Assembly: GCA_964415445.1 (NCBI GenBank)
Contig: CAYQAE010000040.1
Span: forward strand, 1-17,330
DNA from: CAYQAE01 sp964415445 [NCBI: uncultured archaeon]
GTDB lineage: Archaea > CAYQAE01
Length of the DNA stretch: 17,330 bases
Direction: 5' to 3'
In this document: positions 8,556-15,727 of the stretch, piece after piece
How positions within the stretch are numbered: the stretch's first letter is position 1
Layout of the letters: each line of letters starts with the position of its first letter
Translations under genes and position numbers: made by a program
The notes under the pieces: model-generated
What the model saw: only the letters and a program-made list of their open reading frames with translations
What the model was told of the DNA's origin: nothing
Databases searched by the model: none

Positions 8556-8692
8556 AATTATCATTCCTTTTTGATATTTTTATCAATTTGTAAACCCAAT
8601 TGGTTTTGATTTTATAATTTTTTGCAGATTCAAAAAAAGCAGAGAAACTTTCTAAATATGTTTTTAAACTTAATTTTTGTAATTTTTATCAT

Positions 8693-10768
8693 ATGAATTT
8701 AGAAAAGGATGGTTTTTATACAAATGGGAGAAAATCATATTTATTTTCAGGTGAAATTCATTATTTTAGAATTGAGAAAAAAAATTGGAAATCTATACTT
8801 AAAAAAATGAAAGATTGTGGTCTAAATACAGTCTCTTTTTATATTCCGTGGGCCTGGCATGAATATAAGGAGGGAAAATTTGATTTTAGTGGTAAAACTG
8901 ACCCAAAGCGTGATTTAATTTCTTTTTTAGATTTAACAAAAGAACTTAATTTTTATACAATTGTAAGACCAGGGCCTTACAATTTCGCAGAACTTTTATA
9001 TAAAGGAATACCTAAGTGGTTCATAGATAAATATCCCAATACTTTGATGTTAGATGATTGTGGTAATATTTTTGGAAAAGATATAGTCTCTTTTTTACAT
9101 CCTATATTTTTAGAATATACAAAAAGGTGGTATAACAAAATATTACCTCTATTGAGAGATTATCAAATTCCAAATGGAGGAAATATTTCATTTTTACAAA
9201 TTTGTAATGAAATTGGATCTCTTCCCTTTTGGCTTGGTCAATATGATTATAATCCAGAAACTTTAGGATTAAAAGAAGATGGTATCTTTCCTAGATGGTT
9301 AGAAGACAAATTTGGTGATATTAATACTTTAAATCAAAGATATAATTCAAATTATTCTCAATTTTTAGAAATAGAACCTCCAAAAGGCGCATGGCGCGAT
9401 AAATATGAACTTCGACGTAGAATTGATTGGGATGAGTTTTATGTGTATTATCACAAAAAATATGTTGATATTTTGTATAATTATATAAAAGACAAAGATA
9501 TAGATGTACCTATTCCTCTAAATATCCCTAATCCACATGAGACTATGAGATTTAGAGATATATTCAGATCTTATAATCCAAAAGAGGTGTTTTGTGGATA
9601 TGATTTATATTATGTATTTGGAAGAGGTATGGATCATGAATCTTTATCTTCTCTAGCTGTTTTTGGGATGGAAATGTCAAAGATATTTTTTGATGTGCCT
9701 CCATCTATTTTAGAGTTAATTTGTGGTTTTTTCAATGACTACCCTAGAGTCTATCACAACCAGCTTGATGTATTTTACCATACTTTATTTGCACATGGTC
9801 TGGAGGGAGCAAGTTGGTATTTATTTGCAGGTGGCAAAAATCCAAAAAAATTAGGCGAAACTAGATATCACTATTGGCAAGCACCTATTGGACCCGATGG
9901 TGAAATAAATAGATCATATTATGTAATAAAAGATTTAATTAAAAAATTAAAAGAGAAAGATGTCATAAATACCAAAAAAGTTTATGATGATATTACAATA
10001 GGTATAAATACAGACAATTTTTTTGGATCATACCTATATCGTAAACTTAATGCATCAGATAAATTTATAGATCCCAGAGAATTTTATGATTCATTTATGC
10101 ACCTTTTTTTGACTTTATTTGTAAATAATATCTACTACAGATTAGTTGATCTTAAAAATATAGATAAAAAAGATCTAAAGAGACAAAAGTTTCTTTGGGT
10201 TGTATCTACTGAATTTATGGATAAATCTATTCAGAAAAAATTAATTGAATATGTAGAAGGTGGTGGTAATCTTATTTTAAATCCGACCTGTCCTAAGTTT
10301 GATCAAAATATAGAGAAGACAGATTTATTTTCTTCTATCCTAAATATTTCACAAAAATCTATTGACACATGCCAAATTGATATTCTAGGTTATGAAGATG
10401 TAAATGTAAAATTTACACATGAGATAGAAAGTAGGGATGATTTAGAGATAGTTGCAAATTATGATGATAAAAATTTAGGATTTATTAAAAGAATAGGAAC
10501 AGGTAAAATTTTATTTTTAGGTTTTATGTGGGAATATAAGCATAAATATCAAAGTAGGGCAATTCTAGATTTATTAGATAAATTTGGATTTAGACAAAAT
10601 ATAAAATGCGATGAAGAAATTCAAATAGTAAAAAGAGAAGGTAAAAATGATCTTCTATTTATGATTAACTATCACCCTATTGATATTGAATTTAGTTATA
10701 GTTATTTTGGAAAGAAATATTCAGATAAGTTGGATTCATATGAATGTAGGATATTAAAATTACAATAA
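8693..10768 (+). CDS. GH35-type beta-galactosidase, cytoplasmic
   Basis: 691 aa, predicted to remove terminal non-reducing beta-galactose or similar residues. The catalytic TIM barrel starts at once (SGEIHYFR at 19-26; GLNTVSFYIPWAWHE at 43-57; RPGPY at 92-96). Glu 173 in QICNEIG is the acid/base. Glu 341 in ILELICGFF is the likely nucleophile. ASWYLFAGGKNP (373-384) matches the C-terminal barrel motif of GH35. Residues from about 480 on (WVVSTEFMDKSIQKKLIEY, then an EGGGNLIL strand) look like the glutamine-amidotransferase-like B domain more familiar from GH42. No signal peptide is seen, so it acts on imported sugars or glycan fragments. The ATG at 8693 has almost no leader. Exact substrate is unknown. 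Confidence 0.85.
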   Translation: MNLEKDGFYTNGRKSYLFSGEIHYFRIEKKNWKSILKKMKDCGLNTVSFYIPWAWHEYKEGKFDFSGKTDPKRDLISFLDLTKELNFYTIVRPGPYNFAELLYKGIPKWFIDKYPNTLMLDDCGNIFGKDIVSFLHPIFLEYTKRWYNKILPLLRDYQIPNGGNISFLQICNEIGSLPFWLGQYDYNPETLGLKEDGIFPRWLEDKFGDINTLNQRYNSNYSQFLEIEPPKGAWRDKYELRRRIDWDEFYVYYHKKYVDILYNYIKDKDIDVPIPLNIPNPHETMRFRDIFRSYNPKEVFCGYDLYYVFGRGMDHESLSSLAVFGMEMSKIFFDVPPSILELICGFFNDYPRVYHNQLDVFYHTLFAHGLEGASWYLFAGGKNPKKLGETRYHYWQAPIGPDGEINRSYYVIKDLIKKLKEKDVINTKKVYDDITIGINTDNFFGSYLYRKLNASDKFIDPREFYDSFMHLFLTLFVNNIYYRLVDLKNIDKKDLKRQKFLWVVSTEFMDKSIQKKLIEYVEGGGNLILNPTCPKFDQNIEKTDLFSSILNISQKSIDTCQIDILGYEDVNVKFTHEIESRDDLEIVANYDDKNLGFIKRIGTGKILFLGFMWEYKHKYQSRAILDLLDKFGFRQNIKCDEEIQIVKREGKNDLLFMINYHPIDIEFSYSYFGKKYSDKLDSYECRILKLQ

Positions 10769-10832
10769 TTAGATCTATTTTTGACAAACGTCATATTTTT
10801 AAGGCATAAAATATATTATTTTTCAATTTCAA

Positions 10833-10854
10833 AGATGGCTTGGTCGTCTTTTTA
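10833..10854 (+). terminator. Possible terminator after the GH35 gene
   Basis: AGATGGC at 10833-10839 pairs with GTCGTCT at 10843-10849 (7 bp including G-U pairs) around a TTG loop, followed by a short T run. A shorter TGAC/GTCA hairpin before T5 lies at about 10783-10800 and may also contribute. Confidence 0.35.
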
Positions 10855-10876
10855 TATCTAGATTAGGTTTATTTAG

Positions 10877-10895
10877 ATGCTTTTAGCATTTTTTT
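10877..10895 (+). terminator. Hairpin and T-run terminator-like element
   Basis: ATGCT (10877-10881) pairs with AGCAT (10885-10889) across a TTT loop and is followed at once by T7. Archaeal termination depends mainly on the T run, and the hairpin is short. It sits just before the 54-aa membrane peptide gene and would isolate it from the GH35 transcript. Confidence 0.45.
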
Positions 10896-10920
10896 GGATT
10901 TATAAATAGATTTTAGTTAA

Positions 10921-11085
10921 ATGAATAATAAAAAGATTAAATCTCTAAAATTTTTTAGATGGATTATTATAATAAGTGCATTTTTTTTAGCATTTATTGC
11001 AATTAATGAATCTTCAATATTGCTCATGATTTTTGCATACTTATTAATTTTAGTAGGTCTTTCATTGCCATTTTTTGAAAATTAA
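10921..11085 (+). CDS. 54-aa membrane peptide with two hydrophobic segments
   Basis: ATG at 10921, TAA at 11083-11085. A basic start (MNNKKIKSLKFFRW) precedes a first hydrophobic segment at about residues 15-28. A short polar turn (NESS) follows, then a second hydrophobic segment at about 33-52. The positive-inside pattern predicts both termini in the cytoplasm. A TATA-like TTTATAAATA lies about 15-23 nt upstream, close enough that the mRNA would be leaderless or start slightly inside. No family is recognised. Low-complexity AT-rich DNA can yield such frames by chance, so it is moderately supported only. Confidence 0.45.
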   Translation: MNNKKIKSLKFFRWIIIISAFFLAFIAINESSILLMIFAYLLILVGLSLPFFEN

Positions 11086-11133
11086 TCAATTTTTTATTTT
11101 TTTAAAATAGTTTTTTTCAATATATAAATAAAA

Positions 11134-11229
11134 TTAGGATAGTAGAGTTTTATCTAGTATATCAACTACAGCATCAGCTGTATCTTCCTCTTCAAAGAGT
11201 ACTTTTTTGAATTTTTCAAACAAAGACAT
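11134..11229 (-). CDS. Possible 31-aa peptide
   Basis: A minus-strand frame from ATG 11229 to TAA 11134-11136 encodes an amphipathic, acidic peptide (MSLFEKFKKVLFEEED, then TADAVVDILDKTLLS). A GGTGGT lies 6-11 nt before the ATG and resembles a ribosome-binding site. The amino-acid mix looks coding, but the frame is tiny and has no recognised relative. It could also be the end of a decayed gene, since the frame stays open upstream through a Cys-rich stretch. Confidence 0.3.
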   Translation of the reverse strand: MSLFEKFKKVLFEEEDTADAVVDILDKTLLS

Positions 11230-11349
11230 GATATACCACCACAAGCAGATATTAAATCTGCACATTTTTGTTGTTTGAGGAGTGACACAATGGTTTATTT
11301 CCATTGATGAGCATGAACATGACTAAAATCTAAATAAAATTGAAAAAAT

Positions 11350-11445
11350 TTAAACCTAACAAAATAGTCTTAATTTAGACCTGTTTTGTTCCCTCAGGAA
11401 CATTATTACGCAGCTGTTTAAGCCATTCTCCATCGCGTAATTTTA
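11350..11445 (-). ncRNA. Candidate small structured RNA
   Basis: A strong minus-strand TATA element at 11466-11476 predicts a transcript start near 11445. Immediately downstream is a 7-bp stem (11435-11441 with 11405-11411, ATTACGC/GCGTAAT). Next comes a GTTCC/GGAAC hairpin (11388-11401), then a longer stem that partly competes with it, pairing 11358-11364 with 11384-11390 and 11367-11370 with 11377-11380. A stretch rich in T on the minus strand follows. Promoter, hairpins and a terminator-like end within 100 nt suggest a small RNA. No family is recognised; a short peptide gene is the alternative. Confidence 0.4.
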
Positions 11446-11596
11446 TCAACAATGTGAGTTTTTATCTTATATATATTATAGAGTTACCTACTATATAAAT
11501 CTTTCATTTAAACTAAGAGTTTATTGTTTATTCAACAGAAGATAGTTTTTTTTAGGGTTTTAAAGAAATAAATGTTTTCATTTTTTGTTATATTAA

Positions 11597-11607
11597 AAAT
11601 ATAAATA
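11597..11607 (+). promoter_or_regulatory. TATA box of the aldolase gene
   Basis: AAATATAAATA predicts transcription from about 11628, leaving a leader of about 17 nt that contains AGGTG at 11634-11638. This Shine-Dalgarno element is 6 nt before the ATG at 11645 and overlaps the GTG at 11636, so it argues for ATG 11645 as the start. Confidence 0.5.
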
Positions 11608-11644
11608 GAATCAAATTTTTTCAAAATAAAATTAGGTGTCTAAA

Positions 11645-12643
11645 ATGGTGAGTTATAAGGAATTAGGATTGGTAAATTCAAAAGAAATGTATAAAAAGGC
11701 AATACATGGCGGATATGCAATTCCAGGGTATAATTTTAATAATATGGAGCAATTGCAAGCAATAATAAAAGCATGTGTTGAGACAAAATCTCCTGTAATT
11801 TTACAGGTATCAAAAGGAGCTAGAGCTTATGCAAACCAAACTCTACTTAGATATATGGCAGAGGGCGCAGTAGAGTATGCAAAAGAATTAGGGGAAGATA
11901 TCCCAATTGCTCTTCATCTAGATCATGGAGGAGATTTTGAGATTTGTAAGTCTTGTATTGATATGGGATTTAGTTCTGTTATGTTTGATGGATCTTCTCG
12001 CCCTTATGAAGAAAACATTGAAATTTCTAAAAAAGTAGTAGATTATGCACATTCTCAAGATGATTATGTCACAGTTGAATGTGAACTAGGAGTTTTAGCC
12101 GGTATTGAAGATGAAGTTCAAGCAGAAAAATCCACCTACACTAGACCTGAAGAAGTTATAGATTTTGTAAAACGTACAAATTGTGATAGCTTAGCTATAT
12201 CTATTGGCACAAGCCATGGTGCAAATAAATTTACTCCTGATCAATGCACGAAAAACGAAGAAGGTAAATTAGTGCCTCCTCCACTTAAATTTGATATATT
12301 AGAAGAAATTCAAAAGAAGCTCCCAGAATTTCCAATAGTCCTACATGGATCTTCCTCTGTTCCACAGGATTTAGTAGATATGATAAATGAAAATGGTGGA
12401 AAATTAAAAGATGCAATTGGAATTCCAGAAGATCAACTTAGAAAGGCAGCAAAGATGAATGTTTGCAAAATAAACATTGATTCTGACGGAAGATTAGCTG
12501 TAACTGCTTTAGTTAGAAAAACATTTGCAGAAAAACCAGAAGCTTTTGATCCAAGAAAATATTTAGGTCCAGCAAGAGAAGCTTTATGTGAATTATACAA
12601 GAGAAAAAACAAAGAAGTATTGGGTTCAGCTGAAAAAGCTTAA
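11645..12643 (+). CDS. fba: Class II fructose-1,6-bisphosphate aldolase
   Basis: 332 aa from ATG 11645. The enzyme reversibly splits fructose 1,6-bisphosphate into dihydroxyacetone phosphate and glyceraldehyde 3-phosphate and needs a divalent metal, usually zinc. Visible landmarks are HLDHGG (91-96; catalytic Asp 93, metal ligand His 94), ECELG with Glu 147, GTSHGA (His 191) and LHGSS (His 234). NIDSDGR (277-283) is the phosphate- and substrate-binding loop. Length fits the class II family. Together with the PPi-dependent phosphofructokinase encoded 3 kb away it provides two successive steps. Many archaea rely on class I or bifunctional FBP aldolase/phosphatase, so this is a bacterial-like variant. 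The 3' end overlaps the convergent exonuclease gene by 4 bp. Confidence 0.95.
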   Translation: MVSYKELGLVNSKEMYKKAIHGGYAIPGYNFNNMEQLQAIIKACVETKSPVILQVSKGARAYANQTLLRYMAEGAVEYAKELGEDIPIALHLDHGGDFEICKSCIDMGFSSVMFDGSSRPYEENIEISKKVVDYAHSQDDYVTVECELGVLAGIEDEVQAEKSTYTRPEEVIDFVKRTNCDSLAISIGTSHGANKFTPDQCTKNEEGKLVPPPLKFDILEEIQKKLPEFPIVLHGSSSVPQDLVDMINENGGKLKDAIGIPEDQLRKAAKMNVCKINIDSDGRLAVTALVRKTFAEKPEAFDPRKYLGPAREALCELYKRKNKEVLGSAEKA

Positions 12644-13380
12644 AAATAAGGTAAATACTTCTTTTTTACTTTTTTATAAGTTAAATTAATTATCTTCTCT
12701 AAATTTTTGATATCTTCAATGTTATATTCGATTAGAGTCTCTAATGCTTTTTTGTTTCCTTTTTTATATTCATACCAAAGTCTTACTGCTTCTTTCCCAT
12801 CGACATCTTGAGTATTGTCACTTCTTTTAATCCCTAACCTTTTCTCAATTGTTTTTAGACCACCAGATAGACCTAATTTTTTCAAAAAAAATCTCAAATC
12901 GATATGCATATGATCCATTTTAATGCCAAATTTACGTCTTATAAATGGCAGATCAAAGCAAGCACCGTTATAAGTAATTAAAAGATCATATTTTTCAACA
13001 AAACTACTGAATTGATCTAAATTTTTTCCATTAATAAATATATGCTCACCCACTTTGTCATATATCCCAATTATTGTAATATCTGATTCCTTAGATAGAC
13101 CTGTAGTTTCAATATCTAGATATGCTACTTTGTCTCGAAAGTTAGAAAAACATCTCCAATGTTGGTTTTTTGGGATTTTTTCTTTGAAATAATTGCAATC
13201 TCTAAATTTTAGAGATCTTATTGAATTTTTTATCTCTTTTTTTAATTTATCTAGATTATTTAATTGAAAAGTTCTATCTAACTTTAGAAAATCATCCCAG
13301 GTAATTATTCCCCCTTTCCATAATTCTAACTCTTTTGCAAAACTTATACCAGGTAGATGAATAAACGTATTTTCTAACAT
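12640..13380 (-). CDS. YprB-like DEDDy 3'-5' exonuclease (RNase H-like fold)
   Basis: 246 aa. A short N-terminal segment (HLPGIS...WDDFLK, residues 8-32) looks like a helix-hairpin-helix element. The nuclease core has YLDIETTG (Asp 89, Glu 91), YNGACFD (Asp 143) and YNIEDIKNL (Tyr 219, Asp 223), the four acidic residues plus Tyr of DEDDy exonucleases. This is the RNase_H_2 / YprB type, expected to act on single-stranded DNA or RNA. Its start is 13 bp after the stop of the Cas4-like nuclease gene, so the two form an operon. In the TM0106-type bacterial proteins the same two domains, in the same order, are fused in one chain. The cellular role is probably repair or nucleic-acid turnover. Confidence 0.85.
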   Translation of the reverse strand: MLENTFIHLPGISFAKELELWKGGIITWDDFLKLDRTFQLNNLDKLKKEIKNSIRSLKFRDCNYFKEKIPKNQHWRCFSNFRDKVAYLDIETTGLSKESDITIIGIYDKVGEHIFINGKNLDQFSSFVEKYDLLITYNGACFDLPFIRRKFGIKMDHMHIDLRFFLKKLGLSGGLKTIEKRLGIKRSDNTQDVDGKEAVRLWYEYKKGNKKALETLIEYNIEDIKNLEKIINLTYKKVKKKYLPYF

Positions 13381-13393
13381 AAACTTCAGACAC

Positions 13394-14152
13394 CTATATA
13401 TTCTGACAAGCTTCTTTTACATTACAGAAAAAACAATTTTTAGAAAAGTTTTTTTCTACTTTTTTATCTACAAAGGCTCTGTAGTAGTTTAGCATCTTTT
13501 GATAAGTTTTTTTGAAATTATTTTTTTCTTTTTCTAGCATATCCTTTTTTAATACCCCTATATCATTTTTAATTTTTTTAGGAATTACAATCATAGCCTG
13601 ATCAATATCTATATTATTTTTTTCACATAAATAGGCATAACCACCAAGTTGTAATCTGTAATTTGTCATATTCTTCTTTAGAGTTTTATTTGAAAATTTA
13701 AAGTCGATTAGGGTATTATCCATATCAATTCTGTCAATTTGTCCTATTACATTTTTGTGCTCAAGTTCAATTTCACGATATTTTGGGATACTATCAGCTC
13801 TCTCCCATCTACAAAAGCGCATATATCTTTTTTTAAGTTCTATTTTATATTCTAGGTGATGTTCATTTATTAAGTCAATTTCATATTCCCTTTTCTTTAA
13901 TTTTATCTCTTCTATTGCCATATCCCATAATTTTTCAAATTGATTTGGTGATTTTAGATGATTCTCTAATATATTATGACCTATTGTGCCTTTTACCATT
14001 GCTTTATACGGTTTAGGATTTATAATATGTCTAAACGATTTTAAGGATAATATTGATTGAATTGGACATTCTCTGAATCTGGTGATTGCAGTTACATTAA
14101 ATTTTGGTATTTCATTTTTCAAAGATGAAGTTAGCCTATCAATAAGGTACAT
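13394..14152 (-). CDS. Cas4/RecB-like PD-(D/E)XK nuclease with iron-sulfur cysteines
   Basis: 252 aa. Motifs in order: Cys 29; GTIGHNILE with His 59; VIGQIDRID with Asp 140; LIDFKFS with Asp 150 and Lys 152 (the D...D-x-K core); QLGGYAYL (Gln 168, Tyr 172); then a C-x2-C-x5-C group at Cys 240, 243 and 249. Together with Cys 29 these would hold a 4Fe-4S cluster, as in Cas4 and AddB. It should be a DNA exonuclease or endonuclease with a structural cluster. The downstream partner is the DEDDy exonuclease. No cas1, cas2 or repeat array is in the window, so a CRISPR adaptation role is not supported. The ATG at 14152 fits the start of the conserved domain. Confidence 0.85.
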   Translation of the reverse strand: MYLIDRLTSSLKNEIPKFNVTAITRFRECPIQSILSLKSFRHIINPKPYKAMVKGTIGHNILENHLKSPNQFEKLWDMAIEEIKLKKREYEIDLINEHHLEYKIELKKRYMRFCRWERADSIPKYREIELEHKNVIGQIDRIDMDNTLIDFKFSNKTLKKNMTNYRLQLGGYAYLCEKNNIDIDQAMIVIPKKIKNDIGVLKKDMLEKEKNNFKKTYQKMLNYYRAFVDKKVEKNFSKNCFFCNVKEACQNI

Positions 14153-14195
14153 ATTTATCTTATTTTATCATATAGGAATATAAGAATTGTGTATT

Positions 14196-14897
14196 TTAGA
14201 ACGCTTCTAACATCTTTCCAAGTCTGTAAAATGATAATATTAGAAATATACCAAGTAGGCCTTGAAATAATATCATAACATATTGAAAAATACCCAAACC
14301 AATATCTCTAAGTGTTGTAGCAATTGATTGTCCAACTAGTGAAAATAAGCCTAAAAAAAGATAAGACCAAGCAATATCTATTTTTCTCATCTCTTTGTAA
14401 AATTTTTGATAGATTATAAATGAAAATATCCAAATAAGAGAAAATATTAGATCAAATAGGTTTCTAAAAATCTCTACAACGTAATAATCAAAAATTAAAA
14501 TTAAAAATAATGTAAAATAGGTCAAAATAAAGCTAAAATAAACAATTTGCAGTTGTTTTATTCTTTTCTGATCTAGATTATATATTTCAAGATCAGAGCC
14601 TAAATAAAGTATACCTAGGGGCACATAAAAATATCCTAAGGCACTTATACTTAAAGATACTAACTTAAACATTTCATTTAAGTTTGATGAGTCTAATTCT
14701 TCTTCTGCAACTATAAATCCACCTGATACTGCAATAATTCCATATAAGAACATGAAAAAGGTAGCAAACATCCAACATCGATATGCATAGGACCCACCAG
14801 TTGTTTTTTTATAGATTAGATAGTTAAAAACAAATAAAATGAAAGTAACAATAGTTATTATAACATTAGAGATGATAAATGGAATATCTACTGCCAT
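14196..14897 (-). CDS. Polytopic membrane protein, about seven transmembrane helices
   Basis: 233 aa, almost entirely hydrophobic, with about seven predicted helices (around residues 7-28, 42-63, 78-100, 117-137, 140-163, 171-190 and 205-226). A polar loop (AEEELDSSNLNE) follows helix two. The layout resembles the N-terminal 7TM sensor modules of archaeal signalling proteins, but there is no kinase or other output domain attached. It could be a free-standing sensor or scaffold; no family is recognised with certainty. It lies 43 bp upstream of the nuclease operon on the same strand and could be co-transcribed. A GAGG about 15 nt before the ATG may be its ribosome-binding site. Confidence 0.7.
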   Translation of the reverse strand: MAVDIPFIISNVIITIVTFILFVFNYLIYKKTTGGSYAYRCWMFATFFMFLYGIIAVSGGFIVAEEELDSSNLNEMFKLVSLSISALGYFYVPLGILYLGSDLEIYNLDQKRIKQLQIVYFSFILTYFTLFLILIFDYYVVEIFRNLFDLIFSLIWIFSFIIYQKFYKEMRKIDIAWSYLFLGLFSLVGQSIATTLRDIGLGIFQYVMILFQGLLGIFLILSFYRLGKMLEAF

Positions 14898-15113
14898 GGT
14901 AGTTTAATCCTCTTTTTATTGGTTAGTAGTTTAATTATTTAGTTTTCAATGAGCAATATCTATTTTTATTAGTTTTGCAAACTAAATATTAAATTGAATG
15001 TCTATATATTTATAATTGCAAAAATCCATATAATATATTTCATCAATTATAATGATTCACAAAAGAAATTTGAGTTAGTTGATTCAAATTTTTGATTATC
15101 TTAAAATATTTAT

Positions 15114-15187
15114 GCCTCGATAGCTTAGTTTGGTTGAGCGGCTGACTCGTAATCAGCAGGTCGAGGGTTCAAATCCCTCTCGGGGCT
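15114..15187 (+). tRNA. tRNA-Thr (anticodon CGT)
   Basis: A complete 74-nt cloverleaf without intron. The acceptor stem is GCCTCGA with TCGGGGC (one G-U). The D arm includes GCTT and GAGC, and the anticodon stem is GCTGA/TCAGC with loop CTCGTAA. The T arm contains the conserved GGTTCAAATCC. The discriminator is T at 15187. It reads ACG codons. CCA is not encoded at the 3' end. Confidence 0.95.
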
Positions 15188-15404
15188 TTTGAACATGTCT
15201 AATATTTAAATATAAAAAAATTAAGAAAGTTTTTTCCAGATATAAATTGTTTTTTTCTTTCTCTTCTAATAGCATTTTTTTTACTTCTTCGTTTTTTTTA
15301 TTCATTTCTTTTTTTTCTTTCTGAGTTTTCTTCATATACCAAAAAAAGAGGATAAAAAGAAAACTAATTATTATACTACTTGTTATACTTATTATAATTT
15401 TCAT
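15153..15404 (-). CDS. Doubtful small membrane-anchored coiled-coil protein
   Basis: 83 aa: a hydrophobic helix (residues 3-22) followed by a Lys/Glu-rich coiled-coil-like segment (25-52). That design is plausible for a tiny membrane protein. However, the last residues (REGFEPSTC) are translated from the antisense strand of tRNA-Thr, a familiar artefact, and I see no ribosome-binding site. A real gene might end differently through an indel. Low confidence. Confidence 0.25.
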   Translation of the reverse strand: MKIIISITSSIIISFLFILFFWYMKKTQKEKKEMNKKNEEVKKMLLEEKEKNNLYLEKTFLIFLYLNIRHVQKPREGFEPSTC

Positions 15405-15630
15405 TTTTTAAATCACATTGTTTTATTTTTAGTTTTAAAAATAGAAACAATCTTTGTGATTCATTTAGATCTTAATAGATCCAAAAATATCATAATCGAT
15501 AAATATTAGTTATAATAACTAAAATGTATTTTCTCTCCCCAATATGTCTCAAATTTTGTTTGGTATATAAACCTTTCTAAAAAAGATTTAAATAGATTTT
15601 AAGAATTAAAATTAATTAAAAGAACTAATA

Positions 15631-15719
15631 TGGGCCTATCGGGATTTGAACCCGAGTCTAAACCTTGCTACTTTCATAATCCGCAGGGTTTTATGATATC
15701 CAAGCTACACTATAGGCCC
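15631..15719 (-). tRNA. tRNA-Arg (anticodon GCG) with intron
   Basis: 89-nt gene, 74 nt after splicing. The acceptor stem is GGGCCTA/TAGGCCC with discriminator A. The anticodon stem is AAACC/GGTTT, and the spliced loop CTGCGGA gives anticodon GCG (Arg, CGC/CGU). The T stem TCGGG/CCCGA encloses TTCAAAT. The D stem has one mismatch. The intron is 15 nt after position 37. Transcription could start from an AT-rich element inside the end of the protease gene, or the tRNA could be cut from the protease transcript; the gap is only 8 bp. Confidence 0.93.
15666..15680 (-). other. 15-nt tRNA intron with bulge-helix-bulge
   Basis: In the precursor, CUGC (positions 32-35) pairs with GUAG (intron) to form the 4-bp central helix. 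The 3-nt bulges GGA and CAA flank it, and a 2-bp UU/AA stem with loop AUGA closes the intron. Cutting after the second base of each bulge removes 15 nt. This is the canonical substrate of the archaeal splicing endonuclease. Confidence 0.88.
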
Positions 15720-15727
15720 AAAAATAA

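Larger units (their letters stand above)
11086..11596. other. Gap between membrane peptide and aldolase genes
   Basis: No large reading frame. It holds the candidate small RNA and 31-aa peptide listed separately, plus inverted repeats at 11245-11250/11256-11261 (GCAGAT/ATCTGC) and a 5-bp AATGG/CCATT hairpin near 11287-11305. From 11480 to 11596 I see only AT-rich sequence leading to the aldolase promoter. Confidence 0.5.

Noticed and set aside
6840-8574. Plus-strand frames across the lipoprotein and phosphofructokinase genes
   Set aside because: They are antisense shadows of genes with clear motifs and have low-complexity Ser/Leu/Phe-rich translations.
11304-11330. Box C-like TTGATGA as part of a C/D guide RNA
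   Set aside because: No box D (CTGA) follows at a suitable distance and there is no terminal stem.
11375-11452. 25-codon TTG-started peptide on the minus strand (ends PEGTKQV)
   Set aside because: The TATA element predicts transcription starting downstream of the TTG, and the region is better explained by RNA stems.
13394-14152. Cas4-like nuclease as a sign of a CRISPR-Cas locus
   Set aside because: No direct-repeat array and no cas1, cas2 or other cas gene is in the window; the neighbour is a YprB-like exonuclease.
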